64,000 nt of DNA from MFD04580-c1 sp963702995 (GTDB lineage Bacteria > Planctomycetota > Phycisphaerae > Tepidisphaerales > Tepidisphaeraceae): contig OY969783.1 in assembly GCA_963702995.1 (NCBI GenBank), positions 5,952,001 through 6,016,000 of the forward strand, read 5' to 3'. The position numbers were made by a program, and so were the translations under genes. Positions 37,531 to 47,786 of this stretch are shown here, one piece after another (within the stretch, counting starts at the first letter, position 1; each line of letters opens with the position of its first letter). A model generated the notes under the pieces. The model made no database searches and had not been told where the DNA came from. It saw only the letters and a program-made list of their open reading frames with translations.

Positions 37531-39106
37531 ATGAACCGGATCTTTTCCTGTGTGGCGGCTACGGCTCTGGCGATGGTGTCGCTGCTCGGATCGCCGTCAC
37601 CTTCGGCGGCCGAGCCCAACGCATATGACGTGGTCGTCTATGGCGGCACGTCTTCTGGCGTGATCGCGGCCGTTAAGGCGGCGCGGCTGGGGAAGAGTGT
37701 CGTCCTGATCGAGCCGGGGGCGCATCTGGGTGGGCTGACGTCTGGCGGGCTCGGAGCGACCGACATCGGCAACAAGGCGGCCATCGGCGGGATGAGCCAT
37801 GCCTTTTACCGCGCGCTGGGGCAGCATTACGGCACTGAAGAAGCCTGGAAGTTTGAGCCGCATATGGCGGAGCAGATCTTTGATGGATTGGTCGCGGATG
37901 CGCATGTGACGGTCGCAAAGAAGGAGCGGCTCGATCTGAAGTCGGGCGTGCGCCGGGAGGGGGCGCGGATCCTCTCGATCACCATGGAGAGCGGCCGCTC
38001 CTTCGCGGGGAAAGTCTTTATCGACTCATCGTACGAGGGGGACCTGATGGCGCTGGCCGGCGTGTCGTTCGCTGTCGGGCGCGAGGCGAGCAGCCAGTAT
38101 GACGAGCCGCTGAACGGCGTGAACTTCGGGCATGGGGGGCATCAGTTCAAGGTGCCGGTTGACCCGTACGTAAAGCCGGGCGACCCGGCGAGCGGGCTGC
38201 TGCCGGGGATCCACCCGGGCGGCCCGGGGGAGGCCGGGAGCGGGGACAAGCGCATCCAGGCGTACAACTTTCGGCTCTGCCTGACCGACGACCCAGCCAA
38301 CAAGATCCCGTTCCCCAAGCCGGCCGGGTACGACCCGATGCGGTACGAGCTGCTGCTGCGGTACATCATTGCCGGCGGGTTCGACGTGCTGGGGAACAAC
38401 CAGCCGATGCCCAACCACAAGACCGACACGAACAACAATGGGGCTTTCTCTTCCGACAATATCGGGATGAACTATGACTACCCCAACGGCGACTACGCCA
38501 CGCGGGAGAAGATTTTCCAGGACCACGTGACCTACCAGCAGGGGATGATGTGGTTCCTGGTCAACGACCCGCGCGTGCCGGAAAAGACGCGGGCGCTGAC
38601 GAGCAAGTGGGGGCTGACCAAGGACGAGTTCCAGGACACTGGCGGCTGGGGGCACCAGCTTTACGTCCGCGAAGCGCGGCGGATGGTCGGCGACTACGTG
38701 ATGACGCAGCACAACTGCCAGGGGCAGGTCGTCGCGCCCGATGCGGTGGGCCTGGCCGCATACGGCATGGATTCGCACAACACGCAGCGGTTCGTCGATG
38801 AGGCCGGCCACGCGAAGAACGAGGGGGACGTGCAGGTGCGCGGGTTTACGCCGTACCCGGTGGGGTACATGGCGATCGTCCCGAAGCAGGAGCAGTGCGA
38901 CAACCTGCTCGTGCCGGTCTGCCTGTCGGCGACGCATATCGCGTACGGATCGATCCGGATGGAGCCGGTCTTCATGGTGCTGGGGGAGTCGGCGGCGACG
39001 GCCGCCTGCCAGGCGATCGACGAGAAGTCGCCGGTCCAGAAGATCGACATGGCAAAGCTGCACGAGCATCTGCTGGCCGACAAGCAGATCCTGGAATGGA
39101 CGGGGC
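37531..39106 (+). CDS. Exported FAD-dependent oxidoreductase (main segment)
   Basis: FAD-dependent oxidoreductase of the FAD_oxidored type common in planctomycete genomes. Seen: signal peptide (MNRIFSCVAATALAMVSLLG...AAEP), Rossmann dinucleotide site YDVVVYGGTSSGVIAAVKAAR, IEPGAHLGGLTSGGLGATD, FIDSSYEGDLMALAGVSFAVGRE, and the C-terminal FAD-binding part ending MEPVFMVLGESAATAACQAID. The frame then runs into shadow sequence (to 39183); adding one base to GGGG at 39103-39106 joins it to the next segment. The substrate is unknown; relatives are found with sugar-degradation genes. The upstream GTG (37513) would precede the signal peptide by six residues. Confidence 0.85.
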
Positions 39107-39578
39107 CAAGGCGGCGGCGGGGGGCGGGGTTGACGCGTCGAAGCTGCCGGGGATCGTCGTCGATGACGCGGCCGCCGAGCTGAAGGGAGAGTCGGCGCAT
39201 GGCCAAGCGACCGGCCCGTTCGTGGGCGAGGGGTATCTCTTTGTCGGCTTGGACAAATCGGAAACCGGGGCGAAGTCGGCCACCTTCACCGCACCGATCG
39301 CGGCGGCGGGGCGGTACGACGTCCGGATGTCTTATTCGGCCAATGGGAACCGCTCGGCTTCGGTCCCGGTGACGGTGTCGGGGATGACGGGGAAGGAGCC
39401 GCCGACGCTCCACGTTGACCAGAAGAAGCGGCCGCCGATTGACGGGCTATTCATCTCGCTCGGGACGTACGAGTTTGCCGCGGGCGCGAAGGCAACGGTC
39501 CGGATCTCCAACGAGGGGACGACGGGGGTGGTGATCGTGGACGCGATCCAGATCGTGCCGGTGACGGGCGAGCGATGA
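39105..39578 (+). CDS. FAD oxidoreductase, C-terminal golvesin-like domain
   Basis: C-terminal continuation of the oxidoreductase at 37531. Seen: GIVVDDAAAELKGESAHGQ, then GRYDVRMSYSANGNRSASVP and a closing GTTGVVIVDAIQIVPV, the pattern of the golvesin/xanthan-lyase C-terminal beta-sandwich domain. It has no start of its own. The full protein would be about 680 aa. The domain is often attached to carbohydrate-active secreted enzymes. Confidence 0.75.
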   Translation, partial: AKAAAGGGVDASKLPGIVVDDAAAELKGESAHGQATGPFVGEGYLFVGLDKSETGAKSATFTAPIAAAGRYDVRMSYSANGNRSASVPVTVSGMTGKEPPTLHVDQKKRPPIDGLFISLGTYEFAAGAKATVRISNEGTTGVVIVDAIQIVPVTGER

Positions 39579-39640
39579 GTCAAAGTCGTTGAGGCGTAGC
39601 GTCCGAGGAGTTTCTGGGCGTCAGGTCGATCGTTTGCAAA

Positions 39641-39675
39641 GATGCCCCGGTGGCGCGTTGCGCCACCGGGGCATC
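39641..39675. terminator. Strong hairpin between convergent genes
   Basis: gatgccccggtggcgc pairs with gcgccaccggggcatc (16 bp, 3-nt loop), located 62 bp after the FAD gene and ahead of the convergent dienelactone hydrolase 3' end. Only a short T-rich stretch follows. Confidence 0.8.
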
Positions 39676-39794
39676 ATTGTTCGCTTGAACTGCGGCCGCG
39701 TCGAAGGGGTGGGGGCGGTGCGCGACGGGCCGTAGTGCGGCCCAGACCGGCGCGGTTTGCGGTTTCGCGTCTGCCGCCTCATCGCGCCGTCGCG

Positions 39795-40637
39795 CTACTT
39801 CGCCGCCGGTTCGCCGAAGACCTCGTGGAAGAGCGATCGCATCGCGTGCCAGGAGCGTTTGTCGGCCGCCGCATTGTAGGCGACGCCGGGGATGCCGGCC
39901 TTGTCGGCGTTGGGGTTGGTAAAGGCGTGGACAGCGCCGCCGTAGACGTTCATTTCCCAGTCGATCTTCGCGTCACGCATTTCCTTCTGGAAGGCGGCGA
40001 TCTCTTCGGGGGATTCGAACGAGTCGTCGCCGCCGTGGCAGATCAGGACTTTGCCCTTGATGTTCTTCGCATCGGCGGGGCTCTTGGTGGCCAGGCCGCC
40101 GTGGAAGCTGACGACGGCGACGAGGTCGGCCCCGCCGCGGGCGAGTTCAAGCGCGGTCGTCCCGCCGAAGCAGTAGCCGATGGCGGCGATTTTCGTCGGG
40201 TCCGCATGCGCTTCCTTCTTGAGCACCTCCAGGGCGGCCGCCGCACGGGCGCGGAGCTCCGAGGGGTTCTGCTTCAGCGCGCCGGCCATCTGGCCGGCTT
40301 CCTGCGGCGTGGTGGCGTTCTTTCCGTTGCCGTACGGGTCGAGGACGAAGGCGACATAGCCCAGGCCGGCAAGCATCTCGGCGCGGTGCCGGGTGTAGTC
40401 GTTCAGGCCCCACCATTCGGGAGCGACGAGCACGCCGGGCCGCTTGGCGGCCGAGGCATCGTCGTACGCCAGGTAGCCGACAAATTCCGTCTCGCCGGAT
40501 TTGTACTTGACCGCTTCAGTCTTCACGGCGGCCGAACTGTTCCCCGCTGAGGCGACGACTGTCAAAAGAGCCGACGCCAGATAGCCGGCGGCACTCCACG
40601 ACTTGAACCGGGCGATGATCGCTTGAGCAATAGCCAT
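39795..40637 (-). CDS. Dienelactone hydrolase family protein, exported
   Basis: 280-aa alpha/beta hydrolase of the dienelactone hydrolase family. Seen: N-terminal signal-like helix (WSAAGYLASALLTVVASAG), the nucleophile elbow GYCFGG with Cys, the acid in HGGDDSFES, and His in GGAVHAFTNP, a complete Cys-Asp-His triad. RPGVLVAPEWWGLNDYTR is the typical family N-terminal motif. The substrate is probably an ester or lactone. The ATG at 40637 begins the signal-like segment. Confidence 0.9.
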   Translation of the reverse strand: MAIAQAIIARFKSWSAAGYLASALLTVVASAGNSSAAVKTEAVKYKSGETEFVGYLAYDDASAAKRPGVLVAPEWWGLNDYTRHRAEMLAGLGYVAFVLDPYGNGKNATTPQEAGQMAGALKQNPSELRARAAAALEVLKKEAHADPTKIAAIGYCFGGTTALELARGGADLVAVVSFHGGLATKSPADAKNIKGKVLICHGGDDSFESPEEIAAFQKEMRDAKIDWEMNVYGGAVHAFTNPNADKAGIPGVAYNAAADKRSWHAMRSLFHEVFGEPAAK

Positions 40638-40840
40638 GATATCTCCGGGAGAAAATGAGCCCCACCCGGACATGCCGACGCCGGCTGTTGTCCGAGGGAT
40701 CGATTGTAGTACAACACTTGGCGGCCGAGTGGCAGGGCGAATCGGAGAACAAAGTTAGAGCGTGACGGCGACGCGCAGATAGCCCGGCAGGCAGCCTCTG
40801 ATCCGCGCGGCCCTCAGGATCAACGGAACCATCAATCGGT

Positions 40841-41854
40841 ATGAAAACTTTCGAAGGTTTAGCCGGGCTGCGGGCCATTTCTCCGGATGCGGTGTTGACG
40901 ATCGGCAACTTCGACGGCATCCATCGGGGGCACCTGCACATCCTCGACGTCGCCAAACGTCTGCGGGACAGCGAGATCGGTTCGAAGGTCGCCGTGGCGA
41001 CGTTCGAGCCGCACCCGCTGACGGTGCTTCGGCCGGACCAGGTGCCGCCGAGGTTGACGCCGCCCGATCTGAAGCGCGATCTTCTGGCGGCTCAGGATGT
41101 CGATGAGTATGTCGTGCTGCCGCCCGTCCCCGACGTGCTGAACCTGGCGGCCGCGGAGTTCTGGCAAATGCTCGTCGATCAAGTCCGGATACGGCATCTT
41201 GTGGAAGGAAAGTCGTTTACGTTCGGCAAGGGGCGCGGCGGGGACATCGGCCGCCTCCGCGCGTGGTCCGCCGGGTCGCGGGCGTCGCTCCATGTGGTCG
41301 AGCCGGTCGAGGTGCCTTTGCTCGACATGCAGGTGGCGCCGGTCAGCAGTTCATTGATCCGCTGGCTGCTGGCGCACGGGCGTGCGCGGGATGCGGCGAT
41401 CTGCCTCGGCCGGGCCTACGCGTTGCAGGGCAGCGTGGTGAGCGGGAATAAACGCGGCCGCACCCTTGGCATCCCGACGGCGAACATGGATTGCGGTGAG
41501 GGAAGCGACGGCCAGCTTCTTCCGGCGGACGGGGTCTATGCCGGGCGCTGCGCGTGGGCCGGGCAGAGCTGGCCCGTCGCCCTCAGTATCGGCACGCTTC
41601 CAACCTTCGGTGGCGGCCGCCGTCAGGTCGAGGCGCACCTGATCGGCTATTCGGGCGACCTCTATGGGAAGACGATCCGGGTCGAAGTTGTGGACTGGCT
41701 GCGCGAGCAGCGAAAGTTCGCGGGGATCGACGCGTTGAAACAGCAGTTGGCGCTCGACCTGAAGGCGGCGGCGGGGCGGTATCACCTCGATCCCTCGCGG
41801 CCGATCGTCCTGGCCGAGCTTCCGCCCGGAGAGCCGGCGGCCGCCGGACACTGA
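40841..41854 (+). CDS. ribF: Bifunctional riboflavin kinase/FAD synthetase
   Basis: 337-aa RibF: phosphorylates riboflavin to FMN and adenylates it to FAD in the cytoplasm. Seen: FAD synthetase N-domain with LTIGNFDGIHRGH (nucleotide-binding HxGH-like), FEPHPLTVL, PPRLT, and SSSLIRWLLAHGRARDA; flavokinase C-domain with VVSGNKRGRTLGIPTANM, GVYAGRC and VEAHLIGYSGDLYG. Length and order are normal for the family. It is followed 210 bp later by the NrnA-like gene; rbfA, truB and infB, which often lie beside ribF, are not here. Confidence 0.93.
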   Translation: MKTFEGLAGLRAISPDAVLTIGNFDGIHRGHLHILDVAKRLRDSEIGSKVAVATFEPHPLTVLRPDQVPPRLTPPDLKRDLLAAQDVDEYVVLPPVPDVLNLAAAEFWQMLVDQVRIRHLVEGKSFTFGKGRGGDIGRLRAWSAGSRASLHVVEPVEVPLLDMQVAPVSSSLIRWLLAHGRARDAAICLGRAYALQGSVVSGNKRGRTLGIPTANMDCGEGSDGQLLPADGVYAGRCAWAGQSWPVALSIGTLPTFGGGRRQVEAHLIGYSGDLYGKTIRVEVVDWLREQRKFAGIDALKQQLALDLKAAAGRYHLDPSRPIVLAELPPGEPAAAGH

Positions 41855-42064
41855 TCGCCGTTCCAGAACTTTGATCCTGGGAAGGCCGACGTCCTCGTCG
41901 GCTCGACGCCAAGAAGGCCCACGGGAACGTCGGCGTCCCCCGGGGGTTCCCGGGTCGCATTCCGCGTCGTGCAGGCGGCTGGCCAAGAAAGACGGGCACC
42001 TTCCCAAATGTCGAGATCGGCGGGCTCACGTGCCGTTTTCGGTCCGCTTACGTATTATCTGGCG

Positions 42065-43093
42065 ATGCAGGATTCGAGCGATCGCAACGATCCATACCGC
42101 GGCATGATCGAGCGCCTTTCCGCGTGCCGCCGGGTTCTGGTCACCACCCATGTCCGCCCCGATGGAGATGCGTTGGGAACGTCGGCCGCCCTGGTGCTGG
42201 CGATGCGCAAGGTGGGGATCGAATCCGAGGTGTTGCTCCTGAGCCGCCTGCCCAGCAAATACGCATTCATCTTTCGCGATAACGCCATCGTCTTCCACGA
42301 CATCGAAAAGGGGTGGCCGGAGTCGCTCGCGCTATCGCGGTTTGACGCGCTGCTGGTGGCGGATACCGGCACCTGGTCGCAGCTTCCGGGCCTTCGAGAA
42401 CGGTTCGAGAAATGGGATCGGCCGCGCCTGGTGCTGGATCATCACCTGACCCAGGAGGGTTGGGCCGATCACAAGCTGGTTGTCACCACCGCCGCGGCGG
42501 CCGGAGAAATCGCGGCCGAGCTGCTCGACCGCTGGCAGATCACGATCGACGCGCCAACCGCCACGGCCCTTTTCCTCGCGATCGCGAGCGACACGGGGTG
42601 GTTCCAGTTTTCTAACACGCGGCCCTACACGTTCCGCGTGGCCGCCCGCCTGATCGAAGCGGGGGTGAATACTGACGCGATGTATCAACTGCTCTATCAG
42701 AACGAGCGGGCGGAACGCGTCGCATTGCAGACCCGGGCGCAGGAATCACTCGAGCTTCTCGCCGGCGGCCGCCTCGCGGTCATGCGGCTGCGTAAGCGGG
42801 ATTTCGAGGAGACGGGCGGCGCTGTCCCGGACACTGAGAACGTCATCAACATCCCGTTGCAGATCCGCACGGTCGAGGTATCGACGCTGCTGATCGAGCC
42901 GACGGAGCCCGGTCCGATTCGGGTGAGCCTCCGCAGCAAGGGAAAGATCGATGTCGCTCGGTTTGCCGAGGGTTTCGGCGGCGGCGGGCACGCGCGAGCG
43001 TCGGGGCTGAAACTCGAGACGACGCTCGAAGCGGCCCGCGACAGGGTGGTCGGCGAACTGACGGATCGATTGGCGGCCGTCCCGGCGTCGTGA
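42065..43093 (+). CDS. DHH phosphoesterase, NrnA-like
   Basis: 342-aa DHH/DHHA1 phosphoesterase of the NrnA (nanoRNase/pAp phosphatase) type, which degrades short oligoribonucleotides and 3',5'-phosphoadenosine. Seen: THVRPDGDALGTSAAL (metal site), LLVADTG, the DHH motif in LVLDHHLTQEG, IASDTGWFQFSNT, and the DHHA1 glycine motif FGGGGHARASG near the C-terminus. ATG 42065 is chosen because the fold starts within 25 residues. In many genomes this family lies by ribF or rbfA, as here. Confidence 0.9.
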   Translation: MQDSSDRNDPYRGMIERLSACRRVLVTTHVRPDGDALGTSAALVLAMRKVGIESEVLLLSRLPSKYAFIFRDNAIVFHDIEKGWPESLALSRFDALLVADTGTWSQLPGLRERFEKWDRPRLVLDHHLTQEGWADHKLVVTTAAAAGEIAAELLDRWQITIDAPTATALFLAIASDTGWFQFSNTRPYTFRVAARLIEAGVNTDAMYQLLYQNERAERVALQTRAQESLELLAGGRLAVMRLRKRDFEETGGAVPDTENVINIPLQIRTVEVSTLLIEPTEPGPIRVSLRSKGKIDVARFAEGFGGGGHARASGLKLETTLEAARDRVVGELTDRLAAVPAS

Positions 43094-43222
43094 TGCGTCG
43101 ATTCTCGATACCACGCCCGCGAGGTCCGCACTCCGGCCAGTCACGGCGTAAGTCGCGGAAGGAATCGACAAAGTTGCCGCCCGACCAGAGGGACGCTTGA
43201 CGTGCGGACCGCGGTGCGGTCC

Positions 43223-44045
43223 CTACGTGAGGGGGCGTTTTGCCACGATCTGCAGATGTGATGCCCGGGCGACGGCGGCGGGGTCGCGGGCCAGGTCGGC
43301 CTCGAGACGGAGCAGGCGATCCACGGCGCCGGCCCTTCGAGCAGCCGCTTGTTGTCTCGGATCGGGATGATCGTCTTCCCCGAGATGCTTAGCACTTCAA
43401 ACCCAGCCTTCTCGAACAGGCGGCTTAGGGATGCCGGCGTGAAGGTCTTCAGCTCGAACCGCTCCCGTTCGTCGGCGGTGAGCCACTGGGTGCGGCCGGT
43501 CTTGATGAACTCTTCCAGCGCGTCCAGGTTCCCCCGTTCCACATAGTGATCCAGCGCCGCCAGCTTGTTATCGGCGGTCGCGATGACGATGCCGCCGGGC
43601 CGGGTCGTGCGGCGCATCTCCGACGCGGCGGCCGCCGGGTCGGAACAGATCGACAGGGGGTCCCCCATCGCCAGCGACAGCTCGAACGACTCCGTCGCCA
43701 CGGTGGGCATATCGACGATATCGGCGGCCAGCAGCGTCGCCCGACGGGCTTTGGCGCCAGCGCCTCCACCTTCTCGCGCGCCTGTTCCACCATGGAGGCC
43801 GCGTGATCGATGAACGTGGTCGGGTAGCCGCTCTTGAGAAGCTTCAGGCCCCATTTGCCGGTGCCGCACCCGAGGTCGGCGCACGGCGCTGTCGCATCAC
43901 GGGGCAGGTGCGGCTTCACCAGCCGCCACGTCAGCTCATCGTGAAAGCTCCAGAAGGGGTCGTCATAAATGCTGTCGTACTGGTGCGCCACCCGGTCGTG
44001 GTATCGCCGGGACCCATCACGCGGCCCATGCTTTGAACTGCCCAT
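43223..44045 (-). CDS. Class I SAM-dependent methyltransferase (two frameshifts in sequence)
   Basis: About 275 aa once two shifts are mended. Seen in order: YHDRVAHQYDSIYDDPFW, SAM-binding CADLGCGTGKWGLKLL (motif I), FIDHAASMVEQAREK (motif II), LAMGDPLSICSD, GGIVIATADNKLAALDHYV, then VDRLLRLEADLARD and SHLQIVAKRPLT at the end. Frames change near 43757 (an A/G or C-run after APK) and near 43330 (CCGG after LLEGP); each is repaired by one added base. The stop would then be TAG at 43223-43225. Substrate unknown. Confidence 0.7.
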
Positions 44046-44358
44046 GCCGGCCGGATTGTTGGAATACCCGCCGGAGAGTCAACCGCGACACTCGGCCAAC
44101 TTAGCGTCCTCACGGCGAAGGGATCCTCCGAGCTCCGATCGGGCCGGCGAGATCCTTGATGCCATTCGTGGTCATATGTTTTTTTTCATTGATTTTGGCA
44201 TTGCTTTGTAGGATACTTTGTGTAGTCTTCTGTAGCGCTTCGTGGCTGCCATGTGTGGCGAATCATTCGTCGGGCCGTCAGGCCACGGCGCGTCCGTCGC
44301 TCCTGGCTGGGCGGCGTTGATCTTCATTTCTCGTTTCTGTTCGGAAAGGGCGTTTTTT
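44046..44358. other. Divergent intergenic region, partly A/T-rich
   Basis: 313 bases between the methyltransferase and the LamG protein. Around 44177-44240 it is T-rich (a T8 run, then tgta-rich sequence), unusual here and a likely promoter zone. No gene recognised. Confidence 0.4.
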
Positions 44359-45475
44359 ATGGGCATCAGGAACTTCGGGCGCGCTTGCGCGCTCGCACGG
44401 GGCGCCATGCGCGCCATTTCTCGCTCCGCGGCCCCCCTCACCCGGTGGGAGTCGCTGGAAGCTCGGCAGCTTTATTCGGCTGTCGGGCTTTGGACGTTCG
44501 AAGAGGGGAGCGGGGTGACGTCCGCGGACCTGTCCGGGAACGGGAATACCGCGACGCTCGTCGGCGGCGCCGCCTGGTCTCCCGGGGCCACGGGGAACGC
44601 GATCTCTTTCACTGGGTCAACCCCGTCGGTCCAGGTCAACAACTCGTCGAGCCTCAACCCGACGAGCGGCCTTACGGTCGCGACGTGGGAGAACGCGACC
44701 GACTGGTCCGGGAATCACCGATTGGTCCAGAAGTCAACCTCAGGCAATGACAATCAGTATCGCCTCACGGCCGAAGGGGGAGTGCTGAAGTTCGATCTCG
44801 CCGGCGTCGGGGCCGTCACCGCGCCGTTGCCGACGATCAACGCCTGGCACCAGCTCACCGGCACGTATGACGGGGCGCAGTTGCGTCTCTACGAGGACGG
44901 CCTGCTTGTGGCCTCCCGCGCCGCCGCCGGGCCGCTTGCGACGACGTCGGGACAGCTTTGGATCGGCGGAAAGCCGGGAAGCACCACAGCCAACGACTTC
45001 TTCCACGGGACGCTCGACAACGTCGAGGTGGATAACGCCGCCCTCAGCGACGCCGGCGTCGCCGCGCTGGCCAGCGCCACGCCTGCCACGCTCGAGGCGA
45101 CGGCGACGCCCAGGGGCGACGGGGCGCACGTCGATCTGAACTGGCTGGACACTTCAACGACCGACGCCTCGTTCGCCATCCAGCAGTCTTCCGACGGCGT
45201 CCACTACACGACCCTCGGCGTCGTCGGTTCGTCTGCGACGTCGTACGCAGTCAGCGGCCTGGCGAGCGGCACGAGCTATACGTTCCGCGTGTCGGCGATC
45301 GACGTTTCAGGATCGTCCCGTTACAGCAACCCCGCCTCGGCGACGACGACGCCCGCGGCCCTCCCATCGCTGACGGCGACGACGATCAGCGGTGAACAGG
45401 TCGCCCTGTCCTATCCGGCGGCCGCCGGCGCGATTCAGTATAAGATCGAGCAGAGCACCGACGGCGCGACCTGGC
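44359..45475 (+). CDS. LEPR-motif surface protein with LamG and FN3 domains (N-terminal segment)
   Basis: Secreted protein. Seen: basic N-terminus with RWESLEARQLYSAVGLW, a divergent LEPR-XLL-type motif; a LamG/concanavalin-like domain (GLWTFEEGSGVTSADLSGNG ... GTYDGAQLRLYEDGLLVAS ... GTLDNVEVDNAALS), usually a sugar- or protein-binding fold; then FN3 repeats (VDLNWLDTSTTDASFAIQQS...YTFRVSAIDVSG). The frame leaves real protein near 45475 and ends at 45666 in shadow sequence. One added base around 45473-45477 joins it to the next segment. ATG 44359 follows ggaaaggg. Confidence 0.8.
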
Positions 45476-45476
45476 C

Positions 45477-46304
45477 CAGGTCGGCACCTCCACCAAGACG
45501 ACCTACACGGCCAGCAAGCTCACCGAGAACACCCTCTACAGCTTCCGCGTCCATGCCTGCAACGCGACGGACGGCGGGTATAGCCCTGTCGCGTCGGCGA
45601 CGACCCTCATGGCGACACCCCAGCGCTTCTACGCGGCCGCCATCAGCGGTAGCGAAGTCAGTCTGACCTGGCAAAATTACAGTCATCTGGGCGCGACGGG
45701 CTTCCTGATCGAGTCGTCCCTCGCCGGCGGCGCCTGGACGACGGTCGCAACGGCCGACCCGGGCAGCAGCGGTTACCTGGCGACCGGACTGACATCGGGC
45801 GGAAGCTATGCGTTTCGGGTGACGACGCTGGGCACGACGGGGAACCCCAATTCGGCCCCGGCCGCCACGGCGTCGCCGGTGGTGCTGCCGGCGAGCACCG
45901 CGGGGCTGTACCGCGTGATCCTGTCGAGCCATTCGTTGCTTAAGGGGTCGTCCGGCTACTCCGCGTCGGGGTCGATCTATATCGTCCCGGCCCTGCTCGA
46001 TGCGACCGATACGAGCGGCATGACGAGCGTCTGGTTCGCGGCCGCAAGCTGGCAGGATGCGATTCGCAACGCCGTCTCCGGGTCGGCGACGGTCACACGC
46101 CCGGACGGGTCCACCGAGTACGATTTCGGCCCGGGGCAGCAGGGATGGTCTGGAGCGTTCAGGGTTGGCACCCCGTCCAACTTCCCCGGCTTACCATCGG
46201 GCGGCGGCGACGTCATCACGCTGGAAGATTCATTCGACACGACGAACGTCGATGTGGACTACAACGACGACTACTTCGCCCTCAACGCGATTCAGAGCAC
46301 CTGA
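45477..46304 (+). CDS. LEPR-motif surface protein, C-terminal segment
   Basis: Continuation of the LamG protein. Seen: rest of an FN3 repeat (TTYTASKLTENTLYSFRVHA), another FN3-like repeat (EVSLTWQNYSHLGATGFLIE...YAFRVTTLG), and a ~120-residue C-terminal region with ALLDATDTSGMTSVWF and a DVDYNDDYFAL ending. No transmembrane helix, so anchoring is unknown. Full length with the N-terminal segment would be about 648 aa. ATG at 45609 is internal. Confidence 0.7.
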   Translation, partial: QVGTSTKTTYTASKLTENTLYSFRVHACNATDGGYSPVASATTLMATPQRFYAAAISGSEVSLTWQNYSHLGATGFLIESSLAGGAWTTVATADPGSSGYLATGLTSGGSYAFRVTTLGTTGNPNSAPAATASPVVLPASTAGLYRVILSSHSLLKGSSGYSASGSIYIVPALLDATDTSGMTSVWFAAASWQDAIRNAVSGSATVTRPDGSTEYDFGPGQQGWSGAFRVGTPSNFPGLPSGGGDVITLEDSFDTTNVDVDYNDDYFALNAIQST

Positions 46305-46397
46305 CGCCGCGATGCCTAGCCAACCTCCTGCCGGGAAACATCCGAGAGCATAGCGTTCAGTGGACCCGTCGAGGCACTGTTATCCGACGTGCCGCCG

Positions 46398-46447
46398 GTG
46401 CCCTCACCGGTGGACCTATCTGGAGTCGGCGACACCGGTGAGGGCAC
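46398..46447. repeat. 15-bp perfect inverted repeat, possible terminator
   Basis: gtgccctcaccggtg and its exact inverse are 20 nt apart; ggtgagggcac occurs once more right after. It lies 94 bp after the LamG gene and 325 bp before the pseudokinase, in a 468-bp stretch where I see no gene. Confidence 0.65.
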
Positions 46448-46772
46448 GGTGAGGGCACTGGCGGCACTTATTCGCAGGCCGTACCGGATCTTCCATGGAA
46501 CGGCCACTTGAGACGGGGGCGGGCACGCCCAGCCGTGCCTGCCCCTGTCGCGTGGCGTCTCTGTCAAATCCGTATCGACGTTGAGACGACACGCCCCATT
46601 ACTGGATTGGGGGCTTCAGGCGGCTGACTCTCCCTCCGTTATTTCGTTGAAAGATCGATCATTAAGATTGAATCGAACGCGTTTTTCGCCGTATACTCGA
46701 CTGTCGAAACGCGCGGTGCCAAATCAATTCGTCGCGGCTGGCGGAGGTGGGGGGATCGAAAGGCTCGGAGGC

Positions 46773-47762
46773 ATGGATATCGATCCGTCCGACATGGCGA
46801 CCCTCGGGTTGACGGTTGGTGACCCGGCCGGCAGGCCGGTGGGACAGCCGTCGCCGCTATCTTTCATCGGGCTTACGGTCTGCGGTTATCAGGTGGTGGG
46901 GCCGCTCGCGCCGAGCCTTATGACTCCTGGCGAATCAATCGCATCAGAGGCCGCCCATGAAGCTGCGCCCCGTCCGCTTCTCGCCCGCGGGCCGGGCGGC
47001 CGGCCGGTCTCACTGAAACCGCTCGACCAGGATTGTCTGGTCGGTGACCGCTCCGGGTCCCTGCATCCCAGCGTCCGCGAGCGCCTTTCCCGCGTCAGGG
47101 AACTTGCTCTTGCCGGCGTCGCTAATTTGTACGGCGTCGAGCGCGAGGCGGGCGCCGCCTGGTTGATCTGGGAGTACATCCCGGGGAAATCATTCGTCGA
47201 TTATGCCTCCGCTTCCGCGCAGTCGCCGCTCGATGTGGCGACGGCCGCGCGCGAGTTGGTCCTGACGGTCGAATCGCTTCACCTGCAGGGGATCGTTCAC
47301 GGGTCAATCGCTTCCGGGAATGTAATCGTCGGTCCGACGCGCGGCGTGCGGCTGACCCATGTCAGCCCCTATCTCTATGCCGACCCGGCCGAGGATGCCC
47401 AGGCCGTCTACGACCTGATCGAGCAGGCCGTCGTCGCCCGGCGCGAGTTGGGGTCGCCCCTTCCGGCGATGCTCGCCGAGGCTCGTGCGGCTTCGGGCGA
47501 GCATCTGTCCCTTCGGCCGCTGGCGACTCGACTGGCAGCCTTTCTGGGCTCGCGGCGGCCTTCGTCTCTGGATGATGCGGCCGTCGCTACGACTCGTCCC
47601 CACGAAAACGACGCAGGCCCGCGCGGCCGCGCTCTGGCCGGGGCGGCCGCGGTGACTGTGCTTGGCATCGCCGCCGCGTGGGGCGCCTGGCAGGCGGTGG
47701 GGCGCCCGCCCCTCGCTGCGCCAAGATCGATCGCCGCACCCTCTGTCGAATCCCGCCGCTAG
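46773..47762 (+). CDS. Membrane-anchored pseudokinase-like protein
   Basis: 329-aa protein with a degenerate Ser/Thr-kinase-like domain and a C-terminal membrane helix. Seen: GVANLYGVEREAGAAWLIWE (hinge-like strand), EYIPGKSFVDY, helix VLTVESLHLQGIVHGSIASG where kinases have H-R-D-L-K-P-x-N: here HGSIASGN, so the catalytic Asp and Lys are gone; no DFG (LTHVSPYL instead). The N-terminal glycine loop is not recognisable. A helix (RALAGAAAVTVLGIAAAWGAW) near the end puts the kinase-like part in the cytoplasm. ATG 46773 follows ggagg. It is the first gene of the DUF58/BatA/VWA operon, 25 bp ahead of DUF58. Confidence 0.7.
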   Translation: MDIDPSDMATLGLTVGDPAGRPVGQPSPLSFIGLTVCGYQVVGPLAPSLMTPGESIASEAAHEAAPRPLLARGPGGRPVSLKPLDQDCLVGDRSGSLHPSVRERLSRVRELALAGVANLYGVEREAGAAWLIWEYIPGKSFVDYASASAQSPLDVATAARELVLTVESLHLQGIVHGSIASGNVIVGPTRGVRLTHVSPYLYADPAEDAQAVYDLIEQAVVARRELGSPLPAMLAEARAASGEHLSLRPLATRLAAFLGSRRPSSLDDAAVATTRPHENDAGPRGRALAGAAAVTVLGIAAAWGAWQAVGRPPLAAPRSIAAPSVESRR

Positions 47763-47786
47763 CTTGGCCCGCCCGGCCACCACCCC